A stretch of DNA of 46,429 nt, taken from contig JAFXBC010000052.1 in NCBI GenBank assembly GCA_017516825.1, positions 1-46,429 of the forward strand, written 5' to 3'. Source of the DNA: Clostridia bacterium. Lineage in GTDB: Bacteria > Bacillota > Clostridia > Oscillospirales > CAG-382. The notes beneath the pieces were generated by a model. The model did no database searches, had not been told where the DNA came from, and saw only the letters and a program-made list of their open reading frames with translations. The number at the start of each line of letters is the position of its first letter. The stretch's first letter is position 1. The position numbers were made by a program, and so were the translations under genes. This document shows positions 22,808 to 31,296 of the stretch, piece after piece.

Positions 22808-23488
22808 TCAGTCGTTGATGGGTGCCCAGGTAGCGGTGCAAACGTAAGCATCGTCGTACCACATGGTGTCAGCAGTTTCGGTGGGAACGGTGAGGTTCTC
22901 CAGATCCAGACCGGCAAACTGAATCTTGTCGCCAACTCTCCAAAGCTGAGCGGAAGCGATCATGCCGTTGCAGTTGGGGCTGGTGTAGTCAATGCCGCTG
23001 CCGTCGGGATTGATGGCGGGATAGTTGTTACCGGTGTTGATCGCCCAAACGAAGCCGCCTTCGGGAACTGCTACGGTGGTAGCGGAGCCGTCGCTCAAAC
23101 CGTTGGTGATTTCAACGATCTCGTAAACGTTTTCCAGATCCTCAACCTGTGCGGGAGCGAATGCTACGTGGATCCACCAGCCGCCTGCGGTATCGGTCTC
23201 GGTGAAGATAGCGCCTGCACCCTCAGAGGAGCCGTCGTTGAAGTGGGTGACCCAGAACATTTCAGCCTCACCTACCAAGGGAAGCTCTTCTTCGGAGGAC
23301 TCAGCGGGTTCCTCGGAGGAAGCCTCGGGTTCTTCTTCGGAGGAGGTAGCGGGAGCCTCGGAGGAGGTAGCGGGAGCGGTGGAGGAAGCTTCGGGAGAGG
23401 AAGAGGTAGCCTCTTCTTCGCCGCAGGAAGCCAGTGCGAAGCAGCAGAAGATCATCAGCGCTGCCAGGAGCAGAGAAAGCTTTTTCAT
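22808..23488 (-). CDS. Lipoprotein with Ser/Glu-rich linker, unknown domain
   Basis: The lipoprotein signal peptide ends at ALASC (Cys22). About 45 residues of Ser/Glu/Ala/Pro repeats (SSEE, ATSSE) make a wall-spanning stalk. The C-terminal ~150 residues form a beta-rich domain (FWVTHFNDGSSEGAGAIF..., TVAVPEGGFVWAINTGN, MWYDDAYVCTATWAP). The tryptophan-rich strands suggest a carbohydrate- or ligand-binding fold, but I do not recognise it. Third gene of the surface operon, after the SGNH hydrolase and a 29-residue membrane peptide. Confidence 0.8.
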   Translation of the reverse strand: MKKLSLLLAALMIFCCFALASCGEEEATSSSPEASSTAPATSSEAPATSSEEEPEASSEEPAESSEEELPLVGEAEMFWVTHFNDGSSEGAGAIFTETDTAGGWWIHVAFAPAQVEDLENVYEIVEITNGLSDGSATTVAVPEGGFVWAINTGNNYPAINPDGSGIDYTSPNCNGMIASAQLWRVGDKIQFAGLDLENLTVPTETADTMWYDDAYVCTATWAPIND

Positions 23489-23528
23489 GGTGTTTTTTCC
23501 TTTCGAAAAATATATTGTTTTTTGTTTT

Positions 23529-23618
23529 TTATCTCAATAGAATGGCGAGAACGGGAACCAGGGAGGACAACAGCAGGGCGCCCAGCAGGACCCAGGTCAA
23601 AAGTTTTTTCTTGTCCAT
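23529..23618 (-). CDS. 29-residue single-span membrane peptide
   Basis: Reads MDKKKLLTWVLLGALLLSSL then VPVLAILLR and stops: a positive N-terminus and one hydrophobic helix. The ATG stands two bases after the TAA of the SGNH hydrolase, so it could be translated by coupling; only a weak AGAAAGAAG ribosome site is present. The lipoprotein gene follows 40 bases later. It could be a small partner of either surface protein. Too short for confidence without conservation data. Confidence 0.5.
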   Translation of the reverse strand: MDKKKLLTWVLLGALLLSSLVPVLAILLR

Positions 23619-23619
23619 A

Positions 23620-24588
23620 TTATTTCTTCTTTCTGATCAGGATGACCACGGCGGCGATCACGGCCACAGCGGCCACCGCAATGATCACGTATACGTAAAC
23701 GGGCACGCCGCCTTTGTCCTCAGCGGGTGCGGAGGATTCTGCGGGGGCGGATGCTTCAACGGATTCCTCTGCGGATACCTCAACGGATTCTTCCTCGGAG
23801 GATTCCTCCACCTCGGGCTCGGGAGGCAGATGCAGAGTCTCCATCCAGGCCTCGATGCGGGGGGTCAAGATCTCGTAGCCGGAGGTTCTGCAATGGATGT
23901 AGTCGTACAGATTCTCGTCGGTGTGAGTCTTCATAATGTTCTTGTTGAAATCCTCATCAAAATAGAAATCCAGATAGGGGATCTCCCACTTGTCGCAAAT
24001 TTCCTTGGCAACGGTGAAGTAAGCGCTCATGTCGGCGAGGCTGGCCTGTCTGCTGTTGGGAATGGTGAAATTGATGATGTATCCGTAGTATGCGTTGGGA
24101 TAGGTCTCCTTCAGATACTTGAAGGTGGTCTCCAAGCCGCCTGCGAAGGTGGCCATATCAAAGGGGCCTTCGAAGCCTTCGGTCATAGCGCCCACCGCAC
24201 AGCTGTCCCAAGCGTCGTTGACACCGCCGTGAACGATGACGTAATCGTACTTTTCGCCGTTGGTGGCTTGGGACTTCAGCTGGGCCAAAATGGTGTTTGC
24301 CCCGCGGCAATCGGAAACGGAAGCGCCGGATTTACCCAGGTTCACGCCTCTCATGTCGTTGTTGTAAAGAATTCTGCCGCCCCAGCCGAAGCGGTAATTA
24401 TAGTCGGGATCCCGCTGCTCATAAATCGCCTCGCAAATGGAGTCGCCCACGAACAGCGCCATCTTTTTGTAAAGGGGGGATTCGGGATCGATATCGGGTT
24501 CTGCCTTTTCGTCAGCGGAGACAGTAAGGCCTGCCATGCAGGAGAAGACCGCTGCCAACGAAAGCAGGATGCATAAGAATCTTTTCAT
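23620..24588 (-). CDS. Cell-surface SGNH/GDSL-type hydrolase
   Basis: 322 residues: signal peptide (1-25); SGNH domain with block I GDS at 48-50, Gly in block II (GKSGAS), block III GGVND at 121-125 and the Asp/His pair in YDYIHCR (229 and 232). A Glu/Ser-rich stalk (258-290), a membrane helix (297-318) and a terminal RKKK follow. So the esterase or lipase domain is displayed outside, anchored by its C-terminus. The family often removes acetyl groups from glycans or lipids; the substrate here is unknown. First gene of a three-gene unit. Confidence 0.87.
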   Translation of the reverse strand: MKRFLCILLSLAAVFSCMAGLTVSADEKAEPDIDPESPLYKKMALFVGDSICEAIYEQRDPDYNYRFGWGGRILYNNDMRGVNLGKSGASVSDCRGANTILAQLKSQATNGEKYDYVIVHGGVNDAWDSCAVGAMTEGFEGPFDMATFAGGLETTFKYLKETYPNAYYGYIINFTIPNSRQASLADMSAYFTVAKEICDKWEIPYLDFYFDEDFNKNIMKTHTDENLYDYIHCRTSGYEILTPRIEAWMETLHLPPEPEVEESSEEESVEVSAEESVEASAPAESSAPAEDKGGVPVYVYVIIAVAAVAVIAAVVILIRKKK

Positions 24589-24623
24589 GTTAAAAACCTT
24601 CCTTGCAGATGTTCTTCGCGGAC

Positions 24624-24652
24624 ATTATAGCACGAATTTTTCACTTTGTAAA
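24624..24652 (-). promoter_or_regulatory. Sigma-A promoter of the SGNH-hydrolase operon
   Basis: Minus-strand TTTACA, 17 bases, TATAAT, 35 bases before the start codon. Confidence 0.8.
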
Positions 24653-24657
24653 GAGGG

Positions 24658-24692
24658 AAAACGGCAACCGAGGGGCTCGGTTGCCGTTTTTT
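24658..24692. terminator. Terminator of the EF-G-like gene
   Basis: Fifteen-base stem AAAACGGCAACCGAG/CTCGGTTGCCGTTTT with a GGG loop, nine bases after the stop. T-rich sequence follows on both strands. Confidence 0.88.
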
Positions 24693-24701
24693 GCTTAAAA
24701 A

Positions 24702-26762
24702 TTACGCGTTCTTTTTGGCTTCCGCAACGATCTTCTCTGCGATGTTGCCGGGAACCTCGGAGTAACCGGTGATGTAGAAGGTGTAGGAGCCTCTGCCCTG
24801 GGAGATGGCGCGAAGCACGTGAACGTAGTCGCTCATTTCGGCATCCGGAACCTCAGCCTCGACGACGCTGTATCCACGCTTGCCTTCGGCCTGATCCATA
24901 CCCATGATCTTGCCGCGGCGCTTGTTCAGGTCACCGATCACGTCGCCCACCTGGTTGTCGGGGATGAGGACGCGAAGCTGACCCACCGGCTCCAGGAGCA
25001 CGGGGTTACACAGAGGCAGACCGTCACGGAAAGCGATGCCTGCCGCCAGCTTAAAGGCCATTTCGGAGGAGTCCACGTCGTGGTAGGAGCCATCGAACAG
25101 GTTGGCCGCCAGGTTTACCACGGGGTAGCCCGCCAGAACGCCCTTGGCCATACATTCCTGCAGACCCTTTTCCACTGCGGGATGGAAGTTCTTGGGAACG
25201 GAGCCGCCGAAAATGGTCTCGGTAAAGGTCAGACCCTCTGCCTCACCGGGAGAGAACTCGATCTTAACGTGACCGTACTGACCGTGACCGCCGGACTGTT
25301 TCTTGTGCTTGCCTTCGATCTTGCAGGACTTGCGGATGGTCTCGCGGTATGCGATCTTCTTGTCGTCCAAAGCGATCTCCACGCCGTAGCGGGACTTCAT
25401 CTTCGCCAGTGCGATATCCAGATGGGTGCCGCCCAGACCGGAAAGGAGCATCTGCTTGGTCTCCTTGTGGACCTCGTAACGGAGGGTGGGATCCTCTTCC
25501 AGCAGTTTGGCAACGCCGGAGGAGATCTTGTCTTCGTCGCCCTTGGACAGGGGACGGATGGCCTTCACGTAGAAGGGCAGGGGATATTCCGTGGGAGCGT
25601 AGGTGATCTCGCCGTTCCAGGAGAGGGTGTCGCCGGTGGCGGCGTTGGTCAGCTTGGATACCATGCCGATATCGCCGCAGGCCAGGGCTTCCACCTCGGA
25701 CTGAGTCTTACCCTTGATGGTGAACAGCTTTGCAAGACGCTCGTTGGAACCGTCGCGGGAGTTCTTCAAGGTGTTGTCGGCCTTGACGGTACCGTTCATG
25801 ACCTTGAAGAAGTTCATCTTACCCACAAAGGGGTCGGCAACGGTCTTGAAGATAAACAGAGCGGGTGCGCCGTCGGGCTGGATGGCGATCTCCTCCAGAT
25901 CTGCGGAGATCTCGTTGCCCTTGGCGGAATGGCGGGGGAAGGATTCTGCGATGGCATCCATCAGAGTCCATGCGCCCCACAGCTTGGTAGCACAGCCGCA
26001 GAAGCAGGGAACGATGTCGCCGTGGATGATGCCCTCGTGGATAGCGTTGCAGATCTCCATGTGGGAGATATCCTCGCCGGAGAAGTACTTGTCCATCAGC
26101 TCCTCGTCGGTGCCTGCGATGGCTTCCAGCAGCATTTCGTGGAAGTGGTCGAAGGATTCCTTGGATTCCTCGGGAATGGGCAGAACGTGATGCTGGCCCT
26201 TATCGTCAAAAGCGTGAGCTTCGGTATCCACCAGGTCCAGAGCGCCGCAAACCTCGCCGTCCTTGATCATGGGGATGGTAATGGGGCAGATCTTTCTGCC
26301 GAACTTCTCGTGAAGTGCATCCAGGATCTTTGCAAAACGAGCCTGGTTGTCGTCAAACTTATTGATAAAGATAGCCTTGGGCAGACCTGCGGCGGTAGCG
26401 CGGTCCCAAGCCAGCTCGGTACCTACCTCGATGCCGGATTTTGCGTCGATGACGATGACGGCGGAGTCAGCCACGCGGAGTGCCTGGGAAACTTCCCCTG
26501 CAAAGCCGGGATGACCGGGGGTGTCGATGACGTTGATCTTAACGTCCTTCCACATAACGGGAGCAAAGCCCGCGGAAATAGAGATCTTTCTCTTCACGGA
26601 CTCGGGATCGTAGTCAAAGTTGGAGTTGCCTTCCGCAGTTTTGCCCAGACGGTCGCTGCCGCCGGAAACGTACAGCATTGCCTCTGCCAGGGAGGTCTTA
26701 CCGGAGCCGCTGTGGCCCAGCAAGGCAATGTTACGGATGCGTTTCATATCGATAATAGCCAT
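24702..26762 (-). CDS. EF-G-like translational GTPase (second EF-G type)
   Basis: 686 residues with all EF-G domains, but with the sequence features of the paralogue group (EF-G2 / FusA2-like). The P-loop is GHSGSGKTSLAEAML (16-30) rather than GHIDAGKTT. G3 is DTPGHPGF rather than DTPGHVDF, and G4 is NKFDDN. Domain IV contains the GGSVPKNFHPAVEKGLQE block that canonical EF-G has as IGGVIPKEY. The catalytic His of G3 is kept. Such proteins are usually not the main translocase; a ribosome stress or recycling role is possible. It stands alone, not beside rpsL/rpsG/tuf, supporting paralogue status. Confidence 0.88.
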   Translation of the reverse strand: MAIIDMKRIRNIALLGHSGSGKTSLAEAMLYVSGGSDRLGKTAEGNSNFDYDPESVKRKISISAGFAPVMWKDVKINVIDTPGHPGFAGEVSQALRVADSAVIVIDAKSGIEVGTELAWDRATAAGLPKAIFINKFDDNQARFAKILDALHEKFGRKICPITIPMIKDGEVCGALDLVDTEAHAFDDKGQHHVLPIPEESKESFDHFHEMLLEAIAGTDEELMDKYFSGEDISHMEICNAIHEGIIHGDIVPCFCGCATKLWGAWTLMDAIAESFPRHSAKGNEISADLEEIAIQPDGAPALFIFKTVADPFVGKMNFFKVMNGTVKADNTLKNSRDGSNERLAKLFTIKGKTQSEVEALACGDIGMVSKLTNAATGDTLSWNGEITYAPTEYPLPFYVKAIRPLSKGDEDKISSGVAKLLEEDPTLRYEVHKETKQMLLSGLGGTHLDIALAKMKSRYGVEIALDDKKIAYRETIRKSCKIEGKHKKQSGGHGQYGHVKIEFSPGEAEGLTFTETIFGGSVPKNFHPAVEKGLQECMAKGVLAGYPVVNLAANLFDGSYHDVDSSEMAFKLAAGIAFRDGLPLCNPVLLEPVGQLRVLIPDNQVGDVIGDLNKRRGKIMGMDQAEGKRGYSVVEAEVPDAEMSDYVHVLRAISQGRGSYTFYITGYSEVPGNIAEKIVAEAKKNA

Positions 26763-26820
26763 AGTAAAGGGTTCCTCTCCCGCCGAGTTCCCTCGGCGAT
26801 GTTATTTTCTCAATAGCACT

Positions 26821-26849
26821 ATTATAAATGATTTCTCGCGCAATTGCAA
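26821..26849 (-). promoter_or_regulatory. Sigma-A promoter of the EF-G-like gene
   Basis: Minus-strand TTGCAA, 17 bases, TATAAT, 58 bases before the start codon. Confidence 0.75.
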
Positions 26850-26921
26850 TATTTTTGCAAAAAATCAAAACAAACGAAAATTCAGGGATGTTTTTGTGCA
26901 GATTGTACACCTTTGGCGCCG

Positions 26922-26950
26922 TTGACAAGATGGGAGACTTGGTGTATAAT
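26922..26950 (+). promoter_or_regulatory. Consensus sigma-A promoter
   Basis: TTGACA, 17 bases, TATAAT, both hexamers perfect. It drives the small gene at 26975. Confidence 0.92.
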
Positions 26951-26974
26951 GGGTGAAAAAAAGGAGTGATGACT

Positions 26975-27310
26975 ATGCCCGAAGTAAAAAGATTGAAATG
27001 CTCCGAGAAGACCAAGACTCTGGCGGAGCTGGCCGAAGATCTGAAAGCGGAGCTGGGCGCCGAGATCGTGTGCGACGAAAGGCTGTTGAACGATCACGCG
27101 GTTTTGCTGTGCCTGGAGCAATACTATTTCCGTTGCAGTAACTACGTGGCGCTATCCGTGATGATGGTGGACAACGACGATTGCCGGGAGGCCGTGTTGG
27201 CAGGCTTTGCCGGCGGCGACGGCTTGTTGAACACGAGCTTGGGTGCCAATAGATCCTTCGTGCGCAAGGCGCTAAAGGTGCTTGAAAAGGCGGGCTTTTC
27301 TGAAGTCTGA
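26975..27310 (+). CDS. Small protein of unknown function (DUF6054-like)
   Basis: ATG 26975 is chosen because AAGGAG ends eight bases before it; ATG 26969 is too close. 111 residues: a helical start (TLAELAEDLKAELGAEIVCDE), then beta strands with LEQYYFRCSNYVALSVMMVDN and a C-terminal LNTSLGANRSFVRKALKVLEKAG. The layout resembles small Firmicute proteins grouped as DUF6054, recalled rather than checked. Strong own promoter and terminator show it is an independent, well-expressed gene. Function unknown. Confidence 0.72.
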   Translation: MPEVKRLKCSEKTKTLAELAEDLKAELGAEIVCDERLLNDHAVLLCLEQYYFRCSNYVALSVMMVDNDDCREAVLAGFAGGDGLLNTSLGANRSFVRKALKVLEKAGFSEV

Positions 27311-27321
27311 CGAATAAAACC

Positions 27322-27360
27322 AAAAATCCCGTAAAAGCGGTTTGCTTTTACGGGATTTTT
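27322..27360. terminator. Bidirectional intrinsic terminator
   Basis: Seventeen-base stem AAAAATCCCGTAAAAGC/GCTTTTACGGGATTTTT with a GGTTT loop, between two convergent genes. Confidence 0.9.
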
Positions 27361-27380
27361 CATTGCGGGGATTGTTCCGA

Positions 27381-28106
27381 TTACTCCAAAATGTTAGAGG
27401 TGATCTGGTCAACGCCCATTTCGATGAGGCGTTCCGCGTCCTCCAGACGGTCCACGGTCCAGCAGTTGACCACGATGCCGTTCTTGTGGAGCTCCTCCAC
27501 GCTCTCCTTGGTGAGGGCGGTGAACAGGATGTCGATATCCATCTTATGCTTCACCAGCAGAGCGATGGTCTCGGGCTTGGCGTCGCAGGTGAGCCACTGT
27601 GCGTTGACGGTGGGATCGGCCTGGCGGAGATTGATCAGGTTCTGGAGAGAGAAGGAGATGTAGATCATGTTGTCCGCATACTCCATGTCGCGGATAATGC
27701 CCAGAACGGTCTCCATGTCCTCGACGGAATAAGCGCCCTTGAACTCCAGGATGCACTTCTTGCCGTAGCGCTTGCAGATCTTGATATATTCCTGCAGAGT
27801 GGGCATCATCAGGTCGTAGCGGTCGAAGCTGCCGTCAATGTCCTTGTAGCGGAGCGCCTGCAGGGCGTGGAGGGTGGAAGCTTCGGGATACAGCTTGTCG
27901 ATGCAGTTACGCTCGGTGTGATCGTCGTGGCAGAGAACGAACTTGCCGTCGATGGTCTTGCGTACGTCGGTCTCGACGCCGAAGTAGCTTCTGTTGCCGG
28001 CGGCAACGAAGGCGGCGCAGGTGTTCTCCCGTTCCAGGCCGGAAAGGCCTCTGTGGGCAACGATGACCGCTTGCTTGTGATCGGGGATCTTGATCGTATT
28101 CATCAT
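27381..28106 (-). CDS. Glycerophosphodiester phosphodiesterase
   Basis: Hydrolyses glycerophosphodiesters to glycerol-3-phosphate and an alcohol. 241 residues, cytosolic, GDPD/UgpQ type. Motifs: VAHRGLSGLERENTCAAF (catalytic His and the Glu-Asn pair), GVETDVRKTIDGKFVLCHDD (metal Glu-x-Asp and second catalytic His), and CILEFKG (metal Glu, usually EIK). GGAGG precedes the ATGATG start. It probably recycles lipid head groups or teichoic-acid fragments. Single-gene unit with its own promoter. Confidence 0.92.
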   Translation of the reverse strand: MMNTIKIPDHKQAVIVAHRGLSGLERENTCAAFVAAGNRSYFGVETDVRKTIDGKFVLCHDDHTERNCIDKLYPEASTLHALQALRYKDIDGSFDRYDLMMPTLQEYIKICKRYGKKCILEFKGAYSVEDMETVLGIIRDMEYADNMIYISFSLQNLINLRQADPTVNAQWLTCDAKPETIALLVKHKMDIDILFTALTKESVEELHKNGIVVNCWTVDRLEDAERLIEMGVDQITSNILE

Positions 28107-28146
28107 AGGAAACAGCCTCCAAAAAGTATTTTTATTTGTCGTTTAC

Positions 28147-28174
28147 AGTATACCACACCCACGAAAAAAGTCAA
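28147..28174 (-). promoter_or_regulatory. Sigma-A promoter of the phosphodiesterase gene
   Basis: Minus-strand TTGACT, 16 bases, TATACT, 40 bases before the start codon. Confidence 0.75.
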
Positions 28175-28189
28175 GTGCAAATACGGGGT

Positions 28190-30199
28190 TTATTGTGGAA
28201 TAACGCTGTCGTCGATGGCTCCCAGATGGGTCTCCCAGTACAAAACCGCGTCCGTGTCACAGCTTGCAAAGCACTCCCTCAGAATGTAGCAGTACAGCCT
28301 TGCCTTGGTTTGCAGATTGTCAAACCGTAAGACCTCCGCAATACCGTCTTCCGCGGGATTGAACAGGTTCTCCATGATCCGGGCTCTGTCCTCCGTGGGG
28401 AAGGTGCGGGCGTAGCCGTCCACGAACCAGACGTTCTTGTCCTTGCTTTCGTTCCATGCGGTATAGCGTTGATTTTCGCCGTAGTCGTCGTAGCTGTTAA
28501 GATAGGCGTTCTTCACCGGGGTGGCCTGCTCCCAGACCGCCATCCAATCCGTTCCCGTTTGGTTGGAAATATAGTTGATCCGCCTGTCAAACACGTGGGA
28601 AAGCTCGTGGGGGATGTCGTAGGCCAGGTTGTCGTGGACGTCCACCGCCACCACGATGTAGCCGTCCAATTCCGTGGTCAGGCCGCCTGCCTGGGAAAGG
28701 GAGCTTTCCGACTTGCCGTAGATGGTGCCGCAAAGGTAGAGCAGCAGTCCCCTGTGGGTGTCCTCGTAGGCCTCTTTCAGCATCCCCTCCGGGTAAAGGG
28801 CCAGGATCTCCGAGACCTTCTTCACGGAAAGGTACACGTCCGGCAGATCCGTCTCCGCCTCGCCGATGTAATCGTAGAGCACAAAATCGTTGCCCTCGGA
28901 GCCGTAAAGCAGATCCACACCCGTGGCTTCTTCCGTCTCGGCGGCCAAGCGGTGGATCTCCTCCTGCAGCTCTTCGTCGGTGAGAAGCAGGGTCTCAACG
29001 GGCGTTCCCGCGGTGGCCGCGGCGGGGAGGTCGAAGAGGTGGATGTCCGTGCCCTTTTCACCGAATTCCAGGATCAGCACGCAACCGTTTGGCAGGAAGA
29101 GGGCGTGAATGCCGTAGTAAGCGGGGTCGGAAGCGTATTCCGCCAGCAGAACGCCTGCCCGCAGATCGTAAAATCTCAGCGTATTTCCCAAGTCGTAGAA
29201 GTTGGTGACGGCACAGCCGTGCATCACGTCCCAAACGGCCTCCTCCCCGGGCAGGAAGGCGTAGAACCGCTTCTCTGCAGGGTCGGTCTCTCCCAAAACG
29301 AAGGCACCGTCACGGAACAAATGCCACAGACTGCCATAAAGGTTGCCGTAGCTGTCCGAGGAGTCGTAGATCACCGTGCTTCCGTCGGTGGGATCCAAAG
29401 ACAGAACCCCGTAGGTGGCGGGGAGGTAGAACGTCCCGTCCGCATACTCTATGCTCCAATAAGGGCCGCCCTTGGGGGTGATCTCCCGACAGGTGCCGCT
29501 TTCCAGATCCCAAAGGGACAAGGTGGCTTCCACGGACAAGGCCAAAAAATACCGTTCGTCGGGGGAAAGGAAAGCGTTCTGATAGGTGGTTTCCTTCAGC
29601 TCTGCGGGGACTTGCAGGAGAGTCTCGGTGCCGTCTGCGGCGTAAACGCAGACCTCGAAGCTTTCCAGATCCACGCACCAAAGCCTGCCGTCCTCCAAGT
29701 ATCCCGTAACGTTCCAGGCGGGCAGGGTCAGCTGGCAAAGCAGCTCTCCCGTCTCCAGAGAATAGGTACGGTGCATATTTTCTTCCGTCCAATAGGCAAG
29801 GTGCAACAGGTCCCCTGCCACCGTGGCCGAGAAGCCCTCCGTGTCCGGCAGATCCATGGGGAAGGAATACAGGTAGGGCTTGTCCGTGGGCTTGCAAACG
29901 GCAGGCAATTCCGCCGTGTCGGGCAAGCTTCCCTGGCCGTGGGCGGTGAAGAAGTCCGGTTCTTCCGAGGACTCTTCAAAGGATTCCTCCGGCGGTTCTT
30001 CAAGGGAGCTGTCCTCCGTGCTTGAAACGGCAGACTCCTCCCGGGAAGAAACAGATCCTTCCTCGGAGGAGCTTTCAGTGCTTTCCGCCGCGGATGGCAG
30101 ATCACGGCTTGTAGCCTCCGATTCCTCCGTCCCACAGCCTGCAAACAGACAGAGAGCCAGCAAAAGCGGTATAACGAACAGTAAAATGCGTTTTTTCAT
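28190..30199 (-). CDS. Lipoprotein with WD40-like propeller and C-terminal zinc peptidase domain
   Basis: 669 residues. The lipobox is FAGC (Cys22). A Ser/Glu-rich stalk covers about 25-85. Repeated propeller-like blades follow at about 100-390 (LSPDERYFLALSVEATLSLWDLESG, VLSLDPTDGSTVIYDSS). The C-terminal domain carries the zincin motif HELSH (531-535) and a downstream Glu in FPTEDRARI (about 603), the likely third ligand as in gluzincins. Surface protease with a sensor- or substrate-binding propeller is the best reading. No clear promoter; it starts 61 bases after the oxidoreductase stop, beyond a hairpin, and may depend on read-through. Confidence 0.83.
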   Translation of the reverse strand: MKKRILLFVIPLLLALCLFAGCGTEESEATSRDLPSAAESTESSSEEGSVSSREESAVSSTEDSSLEEPPEESFEESSEEPDFFTAHGQGSLPDTAELPAVCKPTDKPYLYSFPMDLPDTEGFSATVAGDLLHLAYWTEENMHRTYSLETGELLCQLTLPAWNVTGYLEDGRLWCVDLESFEVCVYAADGTETLLQVPAELKETTYQNAFLSPDERYFLALSVEATLSLWDLESGTCREITPKGGPYWSIEYADGTFYLPATYGVLSLDPTDGSTVIYDSSDSYGNLYGSLWHLFRDGAFVLGETDPAEKRFYAFLPGEEAVWDVMHGCAVTNFYDLGNTLRFYDLRAGVLLAEYASDPAYYGIHALFLPNGCVLILEFGEKGTDIHLFDLPAAATAGTPVETLLLTDEELQEEIHRLAAETEEATGVDLLYGSEGNDFVLYDYIGEAETDLPDVYLSVKKVSEILALYPEGMLKEAYEDTHRGLLLYLCGTIYGKSESSLSQAGGLTTELDGYIVVAVDVHDNLAYDIPHELSHVFDRRINYISNQTGTDWMAVWEQATPVKNAYLNSYDDYGENQRYTAWNESKDKNVWFVDGYARTFPTEDRARIMENLFNPAEDGIAEVLRFDNLQTKARLYCYILRECFASCDTDAVLYWETHLGAIDDSVIPQ

Positions 30200-30224
30200 A
30201 CGATTATCCTTTTGTTAAAAGCGC

Positions 30225-30250
30225 AAAGAGCCGACTTCCATCGGCTCTTT
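30225..30250 (-). terminator. Hairpin between oxidoreductase and lipoprotein peptidase genes
   Basis: Stem AAAGAGCCGA/TCGGCTCTTT with a six-base loop, followed on the minus strand by GCGCTTTT. The T-run is short, so partial read-through is plausible. Confidence 0.6.
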
Positions 30251-30260
30251 CGGAAATAGG

Positions 30261-31199
30261 TTATTTCTTAGGTCTTTGGGATGCGGCGTAGAACTCCTCA
30301 AAGGCGTAGCCGTCGAAGCCGGGGTCGTCGTCACGCAGGTCCTGGAGTGCTACCTCGTTTCCGCCGTTTTCCTTGGATTTCTTGCCTGCCAGCATGATCT
30401 TGATGGCCATGGTCATTTCGGGAACGGAGACCAGGTCGTTGGGCTCGCCCTTCAGCCACGCGCAAACGTGCTTCAGCATAGCCTCGTAAAGCTTGTTCAC
30501 GTCCAGCTTGTAAACGAAGCCGGTCTTCTGGGTCATCACCACGGCGGTGGAGGGCTGCCAGCCCTTCATGCAGATGTGGTAGCAGGCGGTGGCACCGCTT
30601 GCAAACTTCACAAAATAGCTGTCCTGGGGAACGTCCTCCACCATGGAAGAGCCCAGGTGGCGGCAGGAGACGGCGGTGTCCCCCTTCAGGAAGCCCAGAA
30701 TGGACTCCACGGAGTGAATGGCGTAGTTGAATTCGTCCACGCCCACGGTGGTGGAAACGTGTAAGATCTTGCCTCTCTGCTCCTCGGGAACGGCGAAGAA
30801 GCTGTCCCGCTCGTAGGTATAGCGCATTGCGGAGGTGCCCAGGATCACCTTGCCCTCTGCGGCAAGCTGTTCCAGAACCTTGCAGTCCTTCAGATTGCCC
30901 ACCAGAGGCTTATCGATGAACACGGGAACGCCTGCTTCGATAAAGGGGGCGGAAAGCTCAATGTGACGATCCCAGTTACAGCTCTGGATGAAGGCGATGT
31001 CCACGTTCTTTGCCATCTCGGCAAGGTCGGTGTAGCGTTCCTTTACCCCGAACTTTTCCATGAAAGCGTTCACTTCTTCGTCGGTGCGGAAGCCGTCGTT
31101 GTAAATGGCGGTGTATCTTGCGGTGTCTCCCTGCAGCAGGATCTCCGCAAAGGAGGGTGCGTGAGAGGTATCAATATTGACGGTGCCGATTCTGAACAT
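30261..31199 (-). CDS. Gfo/Idh/MocA-family oxidoreductase
   Basis: 312 residues. The NAD(P)-binding Rossmann half starts at RIGTVNIDTSH rather than the usual GxGxxG. The family's lysine appears in VFIDKPLVGNLKD (the EKP motif as DKP). The C-terminal alpha/beta half has GVDEFNYAIHSVESILGFL, the substrate-side His motif. Members oxidise or epimerise sugars and inositols. The missing glycine-rich loop makes cofactor binding uncertain; catalytic role not assured. AAAGGAG precedes the ATG and a promoter stands upstream. Confidence 0.83.
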   Translation of the reverse strand: MFRIGTVNIDTSHAPSFAEILLQGDTARYTAIYNDGFRTDEEVNAFMEKFGVKERYTDLAEMAKNVDIAFIQSCNWDRHIELSAPFIEAGVPVFIDKPLVGNLKDCKVLEQLAAEGKVILGTSAMRYTYERDSFFAVPEEQRGKILHVSTTVGVDEFNYAIHSVESILGFLKGDTAVSCRHLGSSMVEDVPQDSYFVKFASGATACYHICMKGWQPSTAVVMTQKTGFVYKLDVNKLYEAMLKHVCAWLKGEPNDLVSVPEMTMAIKIMLAGKKSKENGGNEVALQDLRDDDPGFDGYAFEEFYAASQRPKK

Positions 31200-31235
31200 A
31201 GCGGTATGCTCCTTTTTGCAATCTTTTGTGGTTTC

Positions 31236-31264
31236 ATCATATCACAAAAAGTGCGCCATTGCAA
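31236..31264 (-). promoter_or_regulatory. Sigma-A promoter of the oxidoreductase gene
   Basis: Minus-strand TTGCAA, 17 bases, TATGAT, 36 bases before the start codon. Confidence 0.7.
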
Positions 31265-31296
31265 GATTGAATCTCTATTTTTTGCAAAAAATCCAT

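Noticed and set aside
24819..26816. A 665-codon plus-strand frame opposite the EF-G-like gene
   Set aside because: Antisense shadow of a highly conserved GTPase.
26763..26974. Riboswitch in the 211-base gap between the EF-G-like gene and the next gene
   Set aside because: The gap is explained by two divergent promoters; no conserved riboswitch core was recognised.
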